The notes under the pieces are model-generated. The model had not been told where the DNA came from. It did not search any database and worked only from the letters and a program-made list of their open reading frames with translations. Below are positions 16,901 to 24,745 of a stretch of 34,150 nucleotides of DNA, piece by piece. The stretch covers positions 1 to 34,150 of the forward strand of contig JACMLY010000162.1 of NCBI GenBank assembly GCA_014379345.1, given 5' to 3'. Numbering within the stretch: position 1 is the first letter of the stretch; each line of letters starts with the position of its first letter. Source of the stretch: Chitinophagaceae bacterium. Lineage in GTDB: Bacteria; Bacteroidota; Bacteroidia; Chitinophagales; Chitinophagaceae. Position numbers and translations under genes: made by a program.

Positions 16901-17522
16901 TAGCATTTCTTTGGGCGAGTGATGTGGTAGCGATGTACACATCAAGGTCGCCATCACGGTCATAATCGAAAAAAGCAGCATGTACCGAATAGCCAGTATC
17001 GGCCAGATTAAATTCTTTTGCCATTTCCCTGAAGACGGGGATATTGTCTTTGTTATTTCCCTGGTTTATATAAAAAAGATTTGTTCTTTGCAAAGGATCT
17101 TTTTTTACTGAGGCGCAAACATAAATATCATCCAGGCCATCATTATTGATATCAACTACAGAAGCGCCGTTACACCAGCGTCCTTCTCCATTCACCTTTG
17201 CAGTTGTTGTGATATCTTCAAAAACAAAATCCCCTTTATTTAAATACATTTTATTTTCGACCTGGCTTGCCGTAAAGTATAAGTCGGGCCGGCCATCCCT
17301 ATTAAAATCACCTATTGCGACACCGCCACCATTATACAAATACTCCATATCCAGGGGGTTGATTGAATCGTTTTCAACGACTTCATTATTGAACTTTATA
17401 TTGGAATGAAAAGATGAAATATTTTTAAACAATGTATTCGATTGCTGGCAGGAAATACAAAAGAGTAACAGCATTATACAAACCGGTAGATGTATTTTTT
17501 TTATTGTGCGTATTTTAAGCAT
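13956..17522 (-). CDS. VCBS/FG-GAP repeat lipoprotein with ASPIC/UnbV domain (CRTAC1-like)
   Basis: The 1188-residue protein has a lipoprotein signal with lipobox CISC and cysteine at residue 25. Two blocks of FG-GAP/VCBS repeats (about 60-500 and 640-1100) contain many calcium-loop motifs such as DFNRDGRPDLYF, DINNDGLDDIYV, DYDRDGDLDVYI and DADTDGDLDLYA. Between them, about residues 520-610 match the ASPIC/UnbV domain (GIGAVAQLFYKGQQQ, YLSSVSNGLHFGLG, ITWPDGKHQ). Large lipoproteins of this kind are frequent beside SusCD genes in Bacteroidota and are probably surface-exposed calcium-stabilised propellers; their ligand is unknown. It is transcribed divergently from susC1, with 450 bases between the starts, so shared control is likely. 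Confidence 0.88.
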   Translation of the reverse strand: MLKIRTIKKIHLPVCIMLLLFCISCQQSNTLFKNISSFHSNIKFNNEVVENDSINPLDMEYLYNGGGVAIGDFNRDGRPDLYFTASQVENKMYLNKGDFVFEDITTTAKVNGEGRWCNGASVVDINNDGLDDIYVCASVKKDPLQRTNLFYINQGNNKDNIPVFREMAKEFNLADTGYSVHAAFFDYDRDGDLDVYIATTSLAQRNATRFDGHQEDQKHKLSDKLYRNEGSDSLGHPFFKDVSKEAGIEDYGYALGIAIADVNNDGWKDIYVTNDFYSSDLLYINNGNGTFTDEVKKCFKHTSQNAMGNDIADINNDGLQDIIAVDMNPEDNFRKKKNMGAGNYFVYQSMISNELMLQYVRNTLQLNNGLVKIDSGKKWLPSFSDISFYAGVAQTDWSWNTSLADFDNDGFKDLIITNGYPKDVTDHDFAAFRKNSSQLIPKKKLLEQIPQIKIPNYAYRNTGHLQFENVTKDWGFAKPCFSTGAIYADLDGDGDLDYVINNINDEALVYKNTLVKSNKNNYLNISFKGNSKNKNGIGAVAQLFYKGQQQIFENSPYRGYLSSVSNGLHFGLGSHAIIDTLLITWPDGKHQLLINLTVNQNLKVNYSDAKNLVPDSIKKEESIFVDITHQSGLKFMHQEFDYIDFDKQTLLPRRFSQYGPSIAAGDVDGNGLDDIFLGASGGNNAYYFLQDGNGEFREKMLTPPSGKDVRFPEMMGVLLFDADTDGDLDLYAASGSNEFVPNTKSYQDRFYINDGKGNFKYDSLSLPKNLTSKSCVKGADFDRDGDLDLFVGGRINPNRYPEPVNSFIYRNDTKNGHPKFTDITNEVAPFFEEFGLVCDAIWSDFDNDGWIDLIIAAEWMPLRFLRNNRGKFIDVTAATGIQNKKGWWDSIAGGDFDNDGDMDYVVGNLGLNSFFKASENQPVSIYGGDFNKDGTYDAIPSLFLPDENGLYKEFPAHVRDDMTKQIVGIRKKYNSYKDYGRATIHEIVPNLQAGLVLKVNDFASIYIENKGGGIFRAQPLPAMAQFAPIYGIIADDINEDGQLDLLLSGNDHGNEIVNGHYDAMNGLILLGDGNNGFQPLNLMQSGLYIPGDGKGLIRLKAGDRYAIAATQNKNVLKIFALTASQKTLRLNNDDKKAIIYLKNGKKRAVEIYYGGSFLSQSSRILLLNNSMQKIEITNLKEETRTITL

Positions 17523-17710
17523 TCGCTAATGAAATGGTGATTTGGCTCAATAATTTTTCTTAGTAATCTTTATGACATAAAGAATTTTCATGACGGTATT
17601 TACTGCGATGCTTTTTGAGTTTCTGCATTTTCTTACACCGCCAACTATGTGTTACTTACAATGTAAGCTTTTCAAAAATAATATCTAAAAACGTGACTAC
17701 AATCATTCAC

Positions 17711-17732
17711 TAACCTTATTTGCACAAGGTTA
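17711..17732. promoter_or_regulatory. Perfect 7-bp inverted repeat upstream of susC1
   Basis: TAACCTT (17711-17717) and AAGGTTA (17726-17732) are perfect reverse complements with an 8-base spacer. The centre is 43 bases, about four helical turns, from the centre of the next repeat, which would place both on one DNA face. It could be an operator or a 5' untranslated hairpin. Confidence 0.45.
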
Positions 17733-17752
17733 TTTATCTTAATAACTACAAT

Positions 17753-17776
17753 AAGGCAATAAGCTGCCATTGCCTT
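17753..17776. promoter_or_regulatory. Perfect 8-bp inverted repeat upstream of susC1
   Basis: AAGGCAAT (17753-17760) and ATTGCCTT (17769-17776) are perfect reverse complements with an 8-base spacer (AAGCTGCC). The inner GCAAT/ATTGC half-sites recur in the hairpin before the fecR-type gene at 28871-28896. No T run follows, so it is more likely an operator or structured leader than a terminator. Confidence 0.45.
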
Positions 17777-17843
17777 GTATCACGCTTTGAAAATACCCGG
17801 AATTCAGAAAACTGTTTACTATTCTTTGAAAGGAGATATCCAG

Positions 17844-17855
17844 ATGAAAGTCTAA
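17844..17855 (+). CDS. Three-codon leader ORF (MKV) with strong Shine-Dalgarno
   Basis: AAGGAG (17830-17835) lies 8 bases before an ATG that opens a three-codon ORF ending in TAA. Canonical Shine-Dalgarno sequences are uncommon in Bacteroidota, and the first base of susC1 is 117 bases further on. The position, just before a hairpin with a T run, suggests a leader peptide or ribosome stand-by site. It may still be a chance match. Confidence 0.25.
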   Translation: MKV

Positions 17856-17872
17856 TTGAGACAAGGATACTT

Positions 17873-17894
17873 AATGACACGTCATTCTTTTTTT
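17873..17894 (+). terminator. Attenuator-like hairpin and T run in the susC1 leader
   Basis: AATGAC (17873-17878) and GTCATT (17881-17886) are reverse complements separated by two bases; in RNA this allows a 5-bp stem with a CACG loop. One C and then seven Ts (17888-17894) follow. It sits 78 bases before the susC1 start and 17 bases after the MKV mini-ORF. The stem is short, so termination would be partial at best; the DNA could instead be an operator. Confidence 0.35.
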
Positions 17895-17972
17895 GTTTTT
17901 ACTTTTCCTTTAGATTAGAAAAGTCTACTTATTCCTTACTAGAAAATTGAACGTAAACTCAAACGATTTGCT

Positions 17973-20900
17973 ATGAATCGAAACTTAACTGCCGTTTCTT
18001 TTTGCTACAGGTATGTGTTCACTGTTTTTTTGTTTCTTTCCTCGACTACCTTCTTGATCGCTCAACAAACTCTACGCGGAAGAGTAACCGATAGTCTTTC
18101 TAACGTGGGCTTGCCAGGTATAAATGTTACGGTAAAAGGAGCCACCAGGGGCACTATTACAGATGTTAATGGCAATTTTTCCATTGCGGCTTCCCGGGGT
18201 AATGTGTTGGTAATTAGCGCTGTCAATTATCTCACACAGGAATTAACAGTAGGCGATAATTCTATGATGAATATCGCTCTCTCAAGCAAGAATGCCCAGC
18301 TTAATGAAGTTATAGTTATAGGTTATGGACAACGCCAGAGAAAAGACGTAACGGGAGCCGTTTCTTCGGTTGGTGCCAGAGACATTGAGAAGATTACAGC
18401 TATCTCTCCTGAATTTGCTTTACAAGGAAGGGCAGCCGGGGTTTTTGTTAGTGCAGGTGGCGGTGATCCACAGGCAAGAGCAACAGTCCGAATCCGGGGG
18501 GTTAATACATTTGGAAATGCAGAGCCTTTATATGTGATAGACGGAGTTCCACTGTATGAGGGAGGATCCGGTACTACTGGTGGAGCGATAGGTGATATAC
18601 GTTCTCCGATAAATATTTTCTCAATGATCAATCCGCAGGATATTGAGTCTATTTCAGTGTTGAAGGATGCGTCGGCGGCAGCCATCTATGGAGTCCGTGC
18701 TTCTAACGGCGTAATTATTGTTACCACCAAGAGAGGTAGAGGCCGCCCGAAAGTGGAAATTAGTTCGTCTATGGGCGTTCAGAATGTCCGTAAAACATAC
18801 TCTGTTTTAAATACAGCACAATATTATGCTTTAGTAAAAGAAGCATACACTGCCAACCCGGATGCCAATACTACCTTTGAACAAAAATACGGTCCTCGTT
18901 ACGATGCTACCAATGCTTTATATGGGGGCAACAACTCCACTACGGACTGGCAAGACAATCAACTGAACAAGAACGCGGCACTTCAGGATGTTAGCGTACG
19001 CATTAGCGGCGGCAGCGAATCGCTTACTTATTTTGTGTCGGCTGGTTATACCAAACAGGAAAGTCCATTAAAAGCAAACGATCTGAAACGCTATTCATTT
19101 GCTGCTAACATTGATTCTAGAATTTCAAAGGTGATTTCTGCCGGTATAACACTTCGGCTTGTTCAGGAAAATGCACTGGTAAATACCGCTGCTGATTTAC
19201 CAACAATGGCATCCTCCATTCCTTTTCAACCAATCTTTGATCCCAATGATCCAACGGGATTCGCTCCGGCCAGTAGTGGCAGTTTTGTGCCTAATGCAGC
19301 TTTTGACCCCTCAAAATTAGATGCCGGACCAGCTTTTAATTTTGCACCGGGAGATCCCAGATTGCTATGGGGTCAGAATACACGTTTCAATATGTTAGCT
19401 TTTCAGTCCTTGAGTGACAATCGATATGATTTAATGCGGGCAATCGGTAATGCATATGTGCAAATTGAAATCATACCTGGATTAAAATTGAAAGGCATGT
19501 TGGGAGGCGACTGGTACATGAACCTAAGAAAATCATGGACCGATTTAGAACAATGGCGCTTTTCACAAACCGCTGGAAACCCCTACGCCAATCAAAACGG
19601 CCAGGCAAAGGGCAGTTATGGCGAAAGACGTGGAACCACTTCGAATTTAAATAAAGAATTAACGCTTAACTATAATCATACGTTTTTCTCAGATCATAAT
19701 GTTGACATCCTTCTGGGAGCTTCAGACCAATTTGGCCAATGGCTTGTTTCCGATTTAAGCGGGCGGGTTAATTTTTCTGATTATCAATACAGAGGAATAT
19801 CCAATCAACCACCGTTTACACAAGGGTTTGCAGGAATATTACAGGAAGATGCACTACTTGGGTATTATGGAAGGATAAGTTATAAGTTTAAAGATAAATA
19901 TTATCTGGATGGCACTTTACGCCGTGATGGATCATCCAGGCTGGCTCCAGGATATAAATGGGACAACTTTCATTCTTTTGCAGTGGCGTGGCGCATCAGT
20001 GAGGAAAATTTTTTCCCCAAGACCAATTTCATTAACGATCTCAAATTGAGAGGTGGATCGGGCAGGTTAGGGAATGTGAATTCGGCCAGGTATTATCAAT
20101 TTTTATCCGGGGTTTCGCTTAGTGCAGACTATCCTTTGGGTTCCGGTCCAGGGAATGGGGTAGGTACACAAGTTCAGGCTGCCCGTCTTCCGGATTTTGC
20201 CAATACAACCATAACATGGGAGAAATTAAGAACTACTAATGTAGGATTTGACGCACAATTGTTTAACAATAGCGTCTCCTTTACCGCCGAATATTATGAC
20301 AAGACCACTTTTGATATTATTCAGGCTGTATCCTTACCTCCAAACACTGGTATTCAAAATGCAGCTGATCTGAACGTTGCGGAAGTTAAAAATTCCGGAA
20401 TTGAATTACAGCTTGGCTATAATAAAAAAATTGGACCTGTTGATTTTAATGTATCAGGAAATTTTACTACTGTTAAGAACAGGGTCGTAAAACTTAATGA
20501 CAAGACTCCCTTTGGAGGGGAAGGTGGTCGAGTAGAAGAAGGATATTCAATGTTTTATTTGTGGGGTTATGAAGTCGGGGGGATTTTCCAGACACAAGCA
20601 GAAATTGATGCCTGGAGAGCAAGAACCGCAGATGGAAATATTGGTCAAAATAAAACAAACCCAACACAGGGGTATGTCTATAAACCGGGAGATATGTATT
20701 TCGTTGATGTGTATGGAAATCCAACTCAACCAAAACAACTGTATAGCGTGAACCCAGATAGCTTAATTAATGGTGCTGACCGTACCTATTTGGGCAAGTC
20801 AATCGCTGGCTTTTACTATGGTTTAAGTTTCGGCGCTAACTGGAAGGGAGTGGATCTTAGTTTATTTTTTCAGGGGGTAGGAGACTTGCAGAAATTTAAT

Positions 20901-21266
20901 GGCACTAGAGCCGGGTTGGAAGGAATGGGTGGTTTAGCCAATCAGCTAACAACTACACTTAACCGCTGGACTCCAACAAATCCATCTACCACTATGCCAA
21001 GGGCGGTATATAATGATCCCGCATCAGCCAACAGATTCTCGAGCAGGTATGTTGAAAATGCCGGATACTTTCGATTGAGAAATCTGCAAATTGGATATTC
21101 TGTGCCAAAAACACTATTGGGTAAAACCGGATTTATTCAGAATATAAGAATTTATGGCAGCGGAATTAACTTGTTTACTGTGACGGATTGGACAGGACTC
21201 GATCCCGAAACAGATGGGGTACCACTTACGCGGCAATTTTTATTGGGTATTCATGCAACTTTTTAA
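17973..21266 (+). CDS. susC: SusC-like TonB-dependent outer-membrane transporter (susC1)
   Basis: The 1097-residue protein has a signal peptide (cleavage near FLIAQQ) and a carboxypeptidase-regulatory-like domain (about 33-105: LRGRVTDSLSNVGLPGINV). The TonB-box-like LNEVIVIGYG follows. Next come the plug domain (VTGAVSSVGARDI, VRIRGVNTFG, PLYVIDGVPLYEG, SVLKDASAAAIYG) and a long beta-barrel ending in a typical strand. It has no STN domain, so it probably does not signal directly to an anti-sigma factor. With the SusD lipoprotein 20 bases downstream it should form the glycan importer of this locus, driven by TonB. Paralogue of the second SusC in the window, sharing barrel motifs such as LNRWTPTNPS. 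Confidence 0.95.
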   Translation: MNRNLTAVSFCYRYVFTVFLFLSSTTFLIAQQTLRGRVTDSLSNVGLPGINVTVKGATRGTITDVNGNFSIAASRGNVLVISAVNYLTQELTVGDNSMMNIALSSKNAQLNEVIVIGYGQRQRKDVTGAVSSVGARDIEKITAISPEFALQGRAAGVFVSAGGGDPQARATVRIRGVNTFGNAEPLYVIDGVPLYEGGSGTTGGAIGDIRSPINIFSMINPQDIESISVLKDASAAAIYGVRASNGVIIVTTKRGRGRPKVEISSSMGVQNVRKTYSVLNTAQYYALVKEAYTANPDANTTFEQKYGPRYDATNALYGGNNSTTDWQDNQLNKNAALQDVSVRISGGSESLTYFVSAGYTKQESPLKANDLKRYSFAANIDSRISKVISAGITLRLVQENALVNTAADLPTMASSIPFQPIFDPNDPTGFAPASSGSFVPNAAFDPSKLDAGPAFNFAPGDPRLLWGQNTRFNMLAFQSLSDNRYDLMRAIGNAYVQIEIIPGLKLKGMLGGDWYMNLRKSWTDLEQWRFSQTAGNPYANQNGQAKGSYGERRGTTSNLNKELTLNYNHTFFSDHNVDILLGASDQFGQWLVSDLSGRVNFSDYQYRGISNQPPFTQGFAGILQEDALLGYYGRISYKFKDKYYLDGTLRRDGSSRLAPGYKWDNFHSFAVAWRISEENFFPKTNFINDLKLRGGSGRLGNVNSARYYQFLSGVSLSADYPLGSGPGNGVGTQVQAARLPDFANTTITWEKLRTTNVGFDAQLFNNSVSFTAEYYDKTTFDIIQAVSLPPNTGIQNAADLNVAEVKNSGIELQLGYNKKIGPVDFNVSGNFTTVKNRVVKLNDKTPFGGEGGRVEEGYSMFYLWGYEVGGIFQTQAEIDAWRARTADGNIGQNKTNPTQGYVYKPGDMYFVDVYGNPTQPKQLYSVNPDSLINGADRTYLGKSIAGFYYGLSFGANWKGVDLSLFFQGVGDLQKFNGTRAGLEGMGGLANQLTTTLNRWTPTNPSTTMPRAVYNDPASANRFSSRYVENAGYFRLRNLQIGYSVPKTLLGKTGFIQNIRIYGSGINLFTVTDWTGLDPETDGVPLTRQFLLGIHATF

Positions 21267-21286
21267 TTGACATAATTATTATACAA

Positions 21287-22804
21287 ATGAAAAAATTTAT
21301 TTTTAAATTATCCCTGATCACGTTGGTAATTTGCACGAGTATCACCATCAATAGCTGCAAAAGATCAAGCCTGGATCTTCTGCCGCATGGTCCTACTGAG
21401 CAATCTTATTTTCTCACTGAGGATGATTTTACCAAAAGTGTGTTAGGAGTTTATTCAAAGTTGAGCGATTTCTTCTGGTACAATACCGGACCAGGAAACT
21501 CAACCATAACACCGTTTTTATTACCGGGGGATGATATCACCACAAATCAAAGTAATGAAGAATTCGAGATTTTCAGCAATCTTCAGCCAAGTAATGGGAG
21601 GTTAAACTACCTCTACGGAAGACACTATCAACTGATCAACAGGGCCACTCTCGTTATTCAAAAAATAGATGAGGTAAAAAGTGGCATTTATAAAACTGCT
21701 AATCTCGATAAAAGTCATAAAGGGGAAGCGCTCTTTTTAAGAGGGTATGCGTATTACAATTTGTGGAATTTTTTCGGTACCTCTCCACTGGTTGTTGATC
21801 GTGTTACAACGCCCGCCCAATTTACTCCTCCGGGTACAACAGGTACGCAGTTACTCGACCAGGCAATTAAAGATTTCACTGAAGCCGCAACTTTGTTGCC
21901 GTCAACATGGGATCCTACCAACAGGGGTCGTGTTACTATAAATTCAGCCAATGGAATGTTGGGCAAAGCACTTATTTTTAGGGCTTCTGCCACTAAAACC
22001 GCTGCGGATTATACCGCGGCTTTAACAGCCTTAAACAAGATTACTGGCGCTCAACTGGTAGCTAATTTTGATGATAACTTTGCATTTGATACTGAAAATA
22101 ATGCAGAATCACTGTTCGAATTTCAGGCAGGCCAGGCATTTGGCTTTGATAATGTTTGGTTAGATAATGATTTTGACAATGCAGTAGGCGCTTTATCTAT
22201 TTATTGGGCATTTTATTGTAACTGTGGTAACGGTACGCAAGGCAGATCACGTTACTTTGTAACGCCTAAAGTGGTATCAGCCTTTAATGTTCTTGATCCT
22301 CGTATAGCAGGTTCATTTATTGCGGCAGACAGAACAGTACTTAAATATGCGAAACGCGATAAATTATCTCCTTCAAGCGTTGCTTCCATTAATAATTACC
22401 GCATTTTGCGATTTGCCGACGTATTGTTGCTAAAAGCTGAGGCTGTATTACAATCTGGTGGTTCAACTGCGCAAGCCATTGGGTTTATAAACGATGTAAG
22501 AACACGTGCAAGGGCTATGGCTCCCGTCGGTATAGAACCAGCTAATTTCTCTACAACAGAAACTAATAAAACTACAATCATGCAATGGATCATGGATGAG
22601 CGGTTAAGAGAATTAGCCGGTGAAGGCCAAAGATGGTTTGATCTGAGGAGATGGCACTTGCAGGGAATTATTACTTTAAATAATACATTTTTTAATTCAA
22701 ACTTAACTACGGTATCATTCGATGCGCCTAAACATTTAAATTTTCCTATACCGACAAGTGAGATTGACGTTAACCCGAATATTTCACAAAATACCGGTTA
22801 CTAA
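21287..22804 (+). CDS. susD: SusD/RagB-family surface glycan-binding lipoprotein (susD1)
   Basis: From the ATG at 21287 the protein has 505 residues. Earlier in-frame codons exist back to a TTG at 21188 but would overlap susC1 and spoil the signal peptide. The lipobox INSC places the lipidated cysteine at 24. SusD features include YFLTEDDFTKSVLGVYSKL, the TPR-like helices (GEALFLRGYAYYNLWNFFG), and the C-terminal RILRFADVLLLKAEA and DERLRELAGEGQRWFDLRRW motifs. It caps SusC1 and hands it oligosaccharides. The N-terminal third is clearly similar to the second SusD (LLPGDDITTN, LQPSN), pointing to a duplicated pair. A hairpin terminator follows the gene. Confidence 0.95.
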   Translation: MKKFIFKLSLITLVICTSITINSCKRSSLDLLPHGPTEQSYFLTEDDFTKSVLGVYSKLSDFFWYNTGPGNSTITPFLLPGDDITTNQSNEEFEIFSNLQPSNGRLNYLYGRHYQLINRATLVIQKIDEVKSGIYKTANLDKSHKGEALFLRGYAYYNLWNFFGTSPLVVDRVTTPAQFTPPGTTGTQLLDQAIKDFTEAATLLPSTWDPTNRGRVTINSANGMLGKALIFRASATKTAADYTAALTALNKITGAQLVANFDDNFAFDTENNAESLFEFQAGQAFGFDNVWLDNDFDNAVGALSIYWAFYCNCGNGTQGRSRYFVTPKVVSAFNVLDPRIAGSFIAADRTVLKYAKRDKLSPSSVASINNYRILRFADVLLLKAEAVLQSGGSTAQAIGFINDVRTRARAMAPVGIEPANFSTTETNKTTIMQWIMDERLRELAGEGQRWFDLRRWHLQGIITLNNTFFNSNLTTVSFDAPKHLNFPIPTSEIDVNPNISQNTGY

Positions 22805-22835
22805 AACTTTTTATTTAATGAAGATCAATCCACCT

Positions 22836-22862
22836 GGAAGCTCCTCTGTATGGGGAGCTTTC
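22836..22862 (+). terminator. Hairpin terminator after susD1
   Basis: GGAAGCTCC (22836-22844) pairs with GGAGCTTTC (22854-22862) over nine positions, one a G-T wobble, around a 9-base loop. Only a short T stretch follows. It begins 31 bases after the susD1 stop, so it may end or weaken readthrough from susCD into the hydrolase genes. Confidence 0.6.
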
Positions 22863-23044
22863 TTATAAGATTGATGCGGGGTTTTGTAAATTATATAGCC
22901 CTTTAACCCCTGCAACTTCCATAGAGATTAAAATGGTAACTTTTGAAATTGTACAATGAAACATTTTTCAAACTCATGGAACGATCATTGTAAGTCCCCG
23001 AATTTTATTGAATACAACCAGGGAACCTGACAAAATTGATTAGG

Positions 23045-24727
23045 ATGAAGCTTTATTTTTTTTTAGCTGCTTGCTACCTTGTAATTGTTGCCTGCTCAAA
23101 AAAACAAAGCAGTGGCAGCACCTCCAATAAAAGTCCGATGGCTTTTATGACAGCCAGTTTAATTAAAGTAAATCCATTTAGCTATAAATTTATTGTAACC
23201 GCTACAGACCAGGAACTTGATCCCCTGAATTTCACATGGGATTTTGGTGAAGGAACGGTAAGGACAGGACGCGCCGAGGAGACTTTCGATTATGGTCCGG
23301 GGAAAGATTATTTGGTGAAAGTAAAAGTGAGTGATGGTAAATCCTTACCAAAAGAGGTAACCGTATCCATCAGCACACAAACAGTAGAAGTTGCTATTGA
23401 CCTCACAAAAAGGTTTCAAACCATGGAAGGTTTCGGTGGTTTTGGGGCAATGAAAGAATATTGGGCTCCGGGACCTTATACAAGCGACGATTTTGTAAAT
23501 ACTTTGATAAACGACATGGGTTTAACGATTCTTCGGGATAATATACCGTCCGCGTTTGAAGCAGTCAACGAGAACAACGATCCCTTCGTGACCGAACTCA
23601 CAAAATTTAATATCACTACCAAACCCGCCGGTCACGATGAGACCGTGAGCGATCATTTAGATCATTTAAGAAAAATGAAAGCTATGGGTTTGCAAAAATT
23701 GATAGTGTCTATCTGGAGTCCTTCAACCTGGATGAAAGATAATAATCTGGTTGGTAATGGCACGCAAAGCACCAATAGTGCGCCTGCCTATACCACCGCT
23801 CCCACCCCAGGTACTAACCAATTGCGAACAGACATGTACAACGAATTTGCCGAGCGTTGTGTGGCGTATATAAAAATTATTAAGAATGAAACAGGCATTG
23901 ATATTTATGCATTGAGCATTCAAAACGAACCAAGGTTCTCGCAATTTTATGCCTCCTGCGTTTATGATGGAAATGCATTGAGAGATGTAATGAAGGTGGT
24001 AGGAAAAAGATTGGTAGATGAGGGGCTTTCCACTAAATTATTTCTGCCGGAGGATGTTGGCTGGCTGCAGGGAATTGAGAAAATGACCAAGCCAACACTG
24101 GATGATCCCATAGCCCGCGGATATGCGGATATTATTGCCGTTCATGGTTATGATCTGGATGGTGTTACTGCGGCATCTACCAGTGCTCAAACATGGCAAA
24201 CGATGTATGCCTGGGGATCACCTTACGGCAAACCATTATGGATGACAGAAACGTCGGGTTTTGACAATACGCATGCCGGGGCGATTAAATTAGCCAAAGC
24301 TATGTACACTGCAATAAAGTATGGGAATATTTCCGCGTGGGTGCATTGGTCGCTGAGTACTACCACACTCGACGCATATTCCTTAATGAGCTCGTCGGGC
24401 GAAAAGAGTAAACGGTATTATGTTTCTAAAAATTTTTATAAATATATACGCCCGGGTGCCATTCGTGCTGATGCCGTTGCGCCCGATGGCAGCAACGTAT
24501 ACCCGTTGGTATTTCAACATGGCCCAGAAAATTCCACTACCATTATTTTAATTAACGATGCCACCTCTGGCAAGCCAGTAAGATTATCCGGTGCAAATTT
24601 GCCTGCGCAAATGACTATGTATGTTACCGCAGTTGATGAGAATGCTAAAGATATTGGAGTCGTAAACAGTGCGGACGTTATACTCTTACCTGCGAATAGT
24701 GTAGCAACCTTGTATAGAAAGAATTAA
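23045..24727 (+). CDS. GH30-like glycoside hydrolase lipoprotein with PKD domain
   Basis: The ATG at 23045 is preferred over a TTG at 23036 and gives 560 residues with lipobox IVAC (C17). About residues 30-112 form a PKD domain (DPLNFTWDFGEG, FDYGPGKDYLVKVKVSDG). The GH-A barrel starts with FQTMEGFGGFGAMKEYW, a GH30 hallmark. SIQNEPRFSQF holds the likely acid/base E295 and LWMTETSGF the likely nucleophile E402; a beta-sandwich (about 465-560) closes the protein, as in GH30. Known activities in the family include beta-1,6-glucanase, beta-1,6-galactanase and xylanase; which applies here is undecided. It is the first of three hydrolase genes in tandem and probably acts at the cell surface. Confidence 0.82.
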   Translation: MKLYFFLAACYLVIVACSKKQSSGSTSNKSPMAFMTASLIKVNPFSYKFIVTATDQELDPLNFTWDFGEGTVRTGRAEETFDYGPGKDYLVKVKVSDGKSLPKEVTVSISTQTVEVAIDLTKRFQTMEGFGGFGAMKEYWAPGPYTSDDFVNTLINDMGLTILRDNIPSAFEAVNENNDPFVTELTKFNITTKPAGHDETVSDHLDHLRKMKAMGLQKLIVSIWSPSTWMKDNNLVGNGTQSTNSAPAYTTAPTPGTNQLRTDMYNEFAERCVAYIKIIKNETGIDIYALSIQNEPRFSQFYASCVYDGNALRDVMKVVGKRLVDEGLSTKLFLPEDVGWLQGIEKMTKPTLDDPIARGYADIIAVHGYDLDGVTAASTSAQTWQTMYAWGSPYGKPLWMTETSGFDNTHAGAIKLAKAMYTAIKYGNISAWVHWSLSTTTLDAYSLMSSSGEKSKRYYVSKNFYKYIRPGAIRADAVAPDGSNVYPLVFQHGPENSTTIILINDATSGKPVRLSGANLPAQMTMYVTAVDENAKDIGVVNSADVILLPANSVATLYRKN

Positions 24728-24745
24728 TTATTTAAATTCTAAAGA

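Larger units (their letters stand above)
17523..17972. other. Divergent control region between UnbV lipoprotein and susC1
   Basis: The 450 bases hold an unusual density of perfect inverted repeats: TCTTTAT-GAC-ATAAAGA (17567-17583), CTTAC-AAT-GTAAG (17655-17667), and the sites at 17711-17732, 17753-17776 and 17873-17886. They also hold a Shine-Dalgarno-led mini-ORF at 17844-17855. A 76-codon frame at 17720-17950 runs through these structures and is not believed to be a gene. TATTCTTTG at 17820-17828 loosely resembles the Bacteroidota -7 element TAnnTTTG with one extra base. Confidence 0.6.

Noticed and set aside
10033..17522. Type IX secretion sorting domains on the secreted proteins
   Set aside because: None of the secreted proteins ends in a recognisable T9SS C-terminal domain; most carry lipoprotein signals instead.
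17720..17950. 76-codon ORF upstream of susC1
   Set aside because: It crosses several inverted repeats and a T run, its start is a weak codon, and its sequence is not protein-like.
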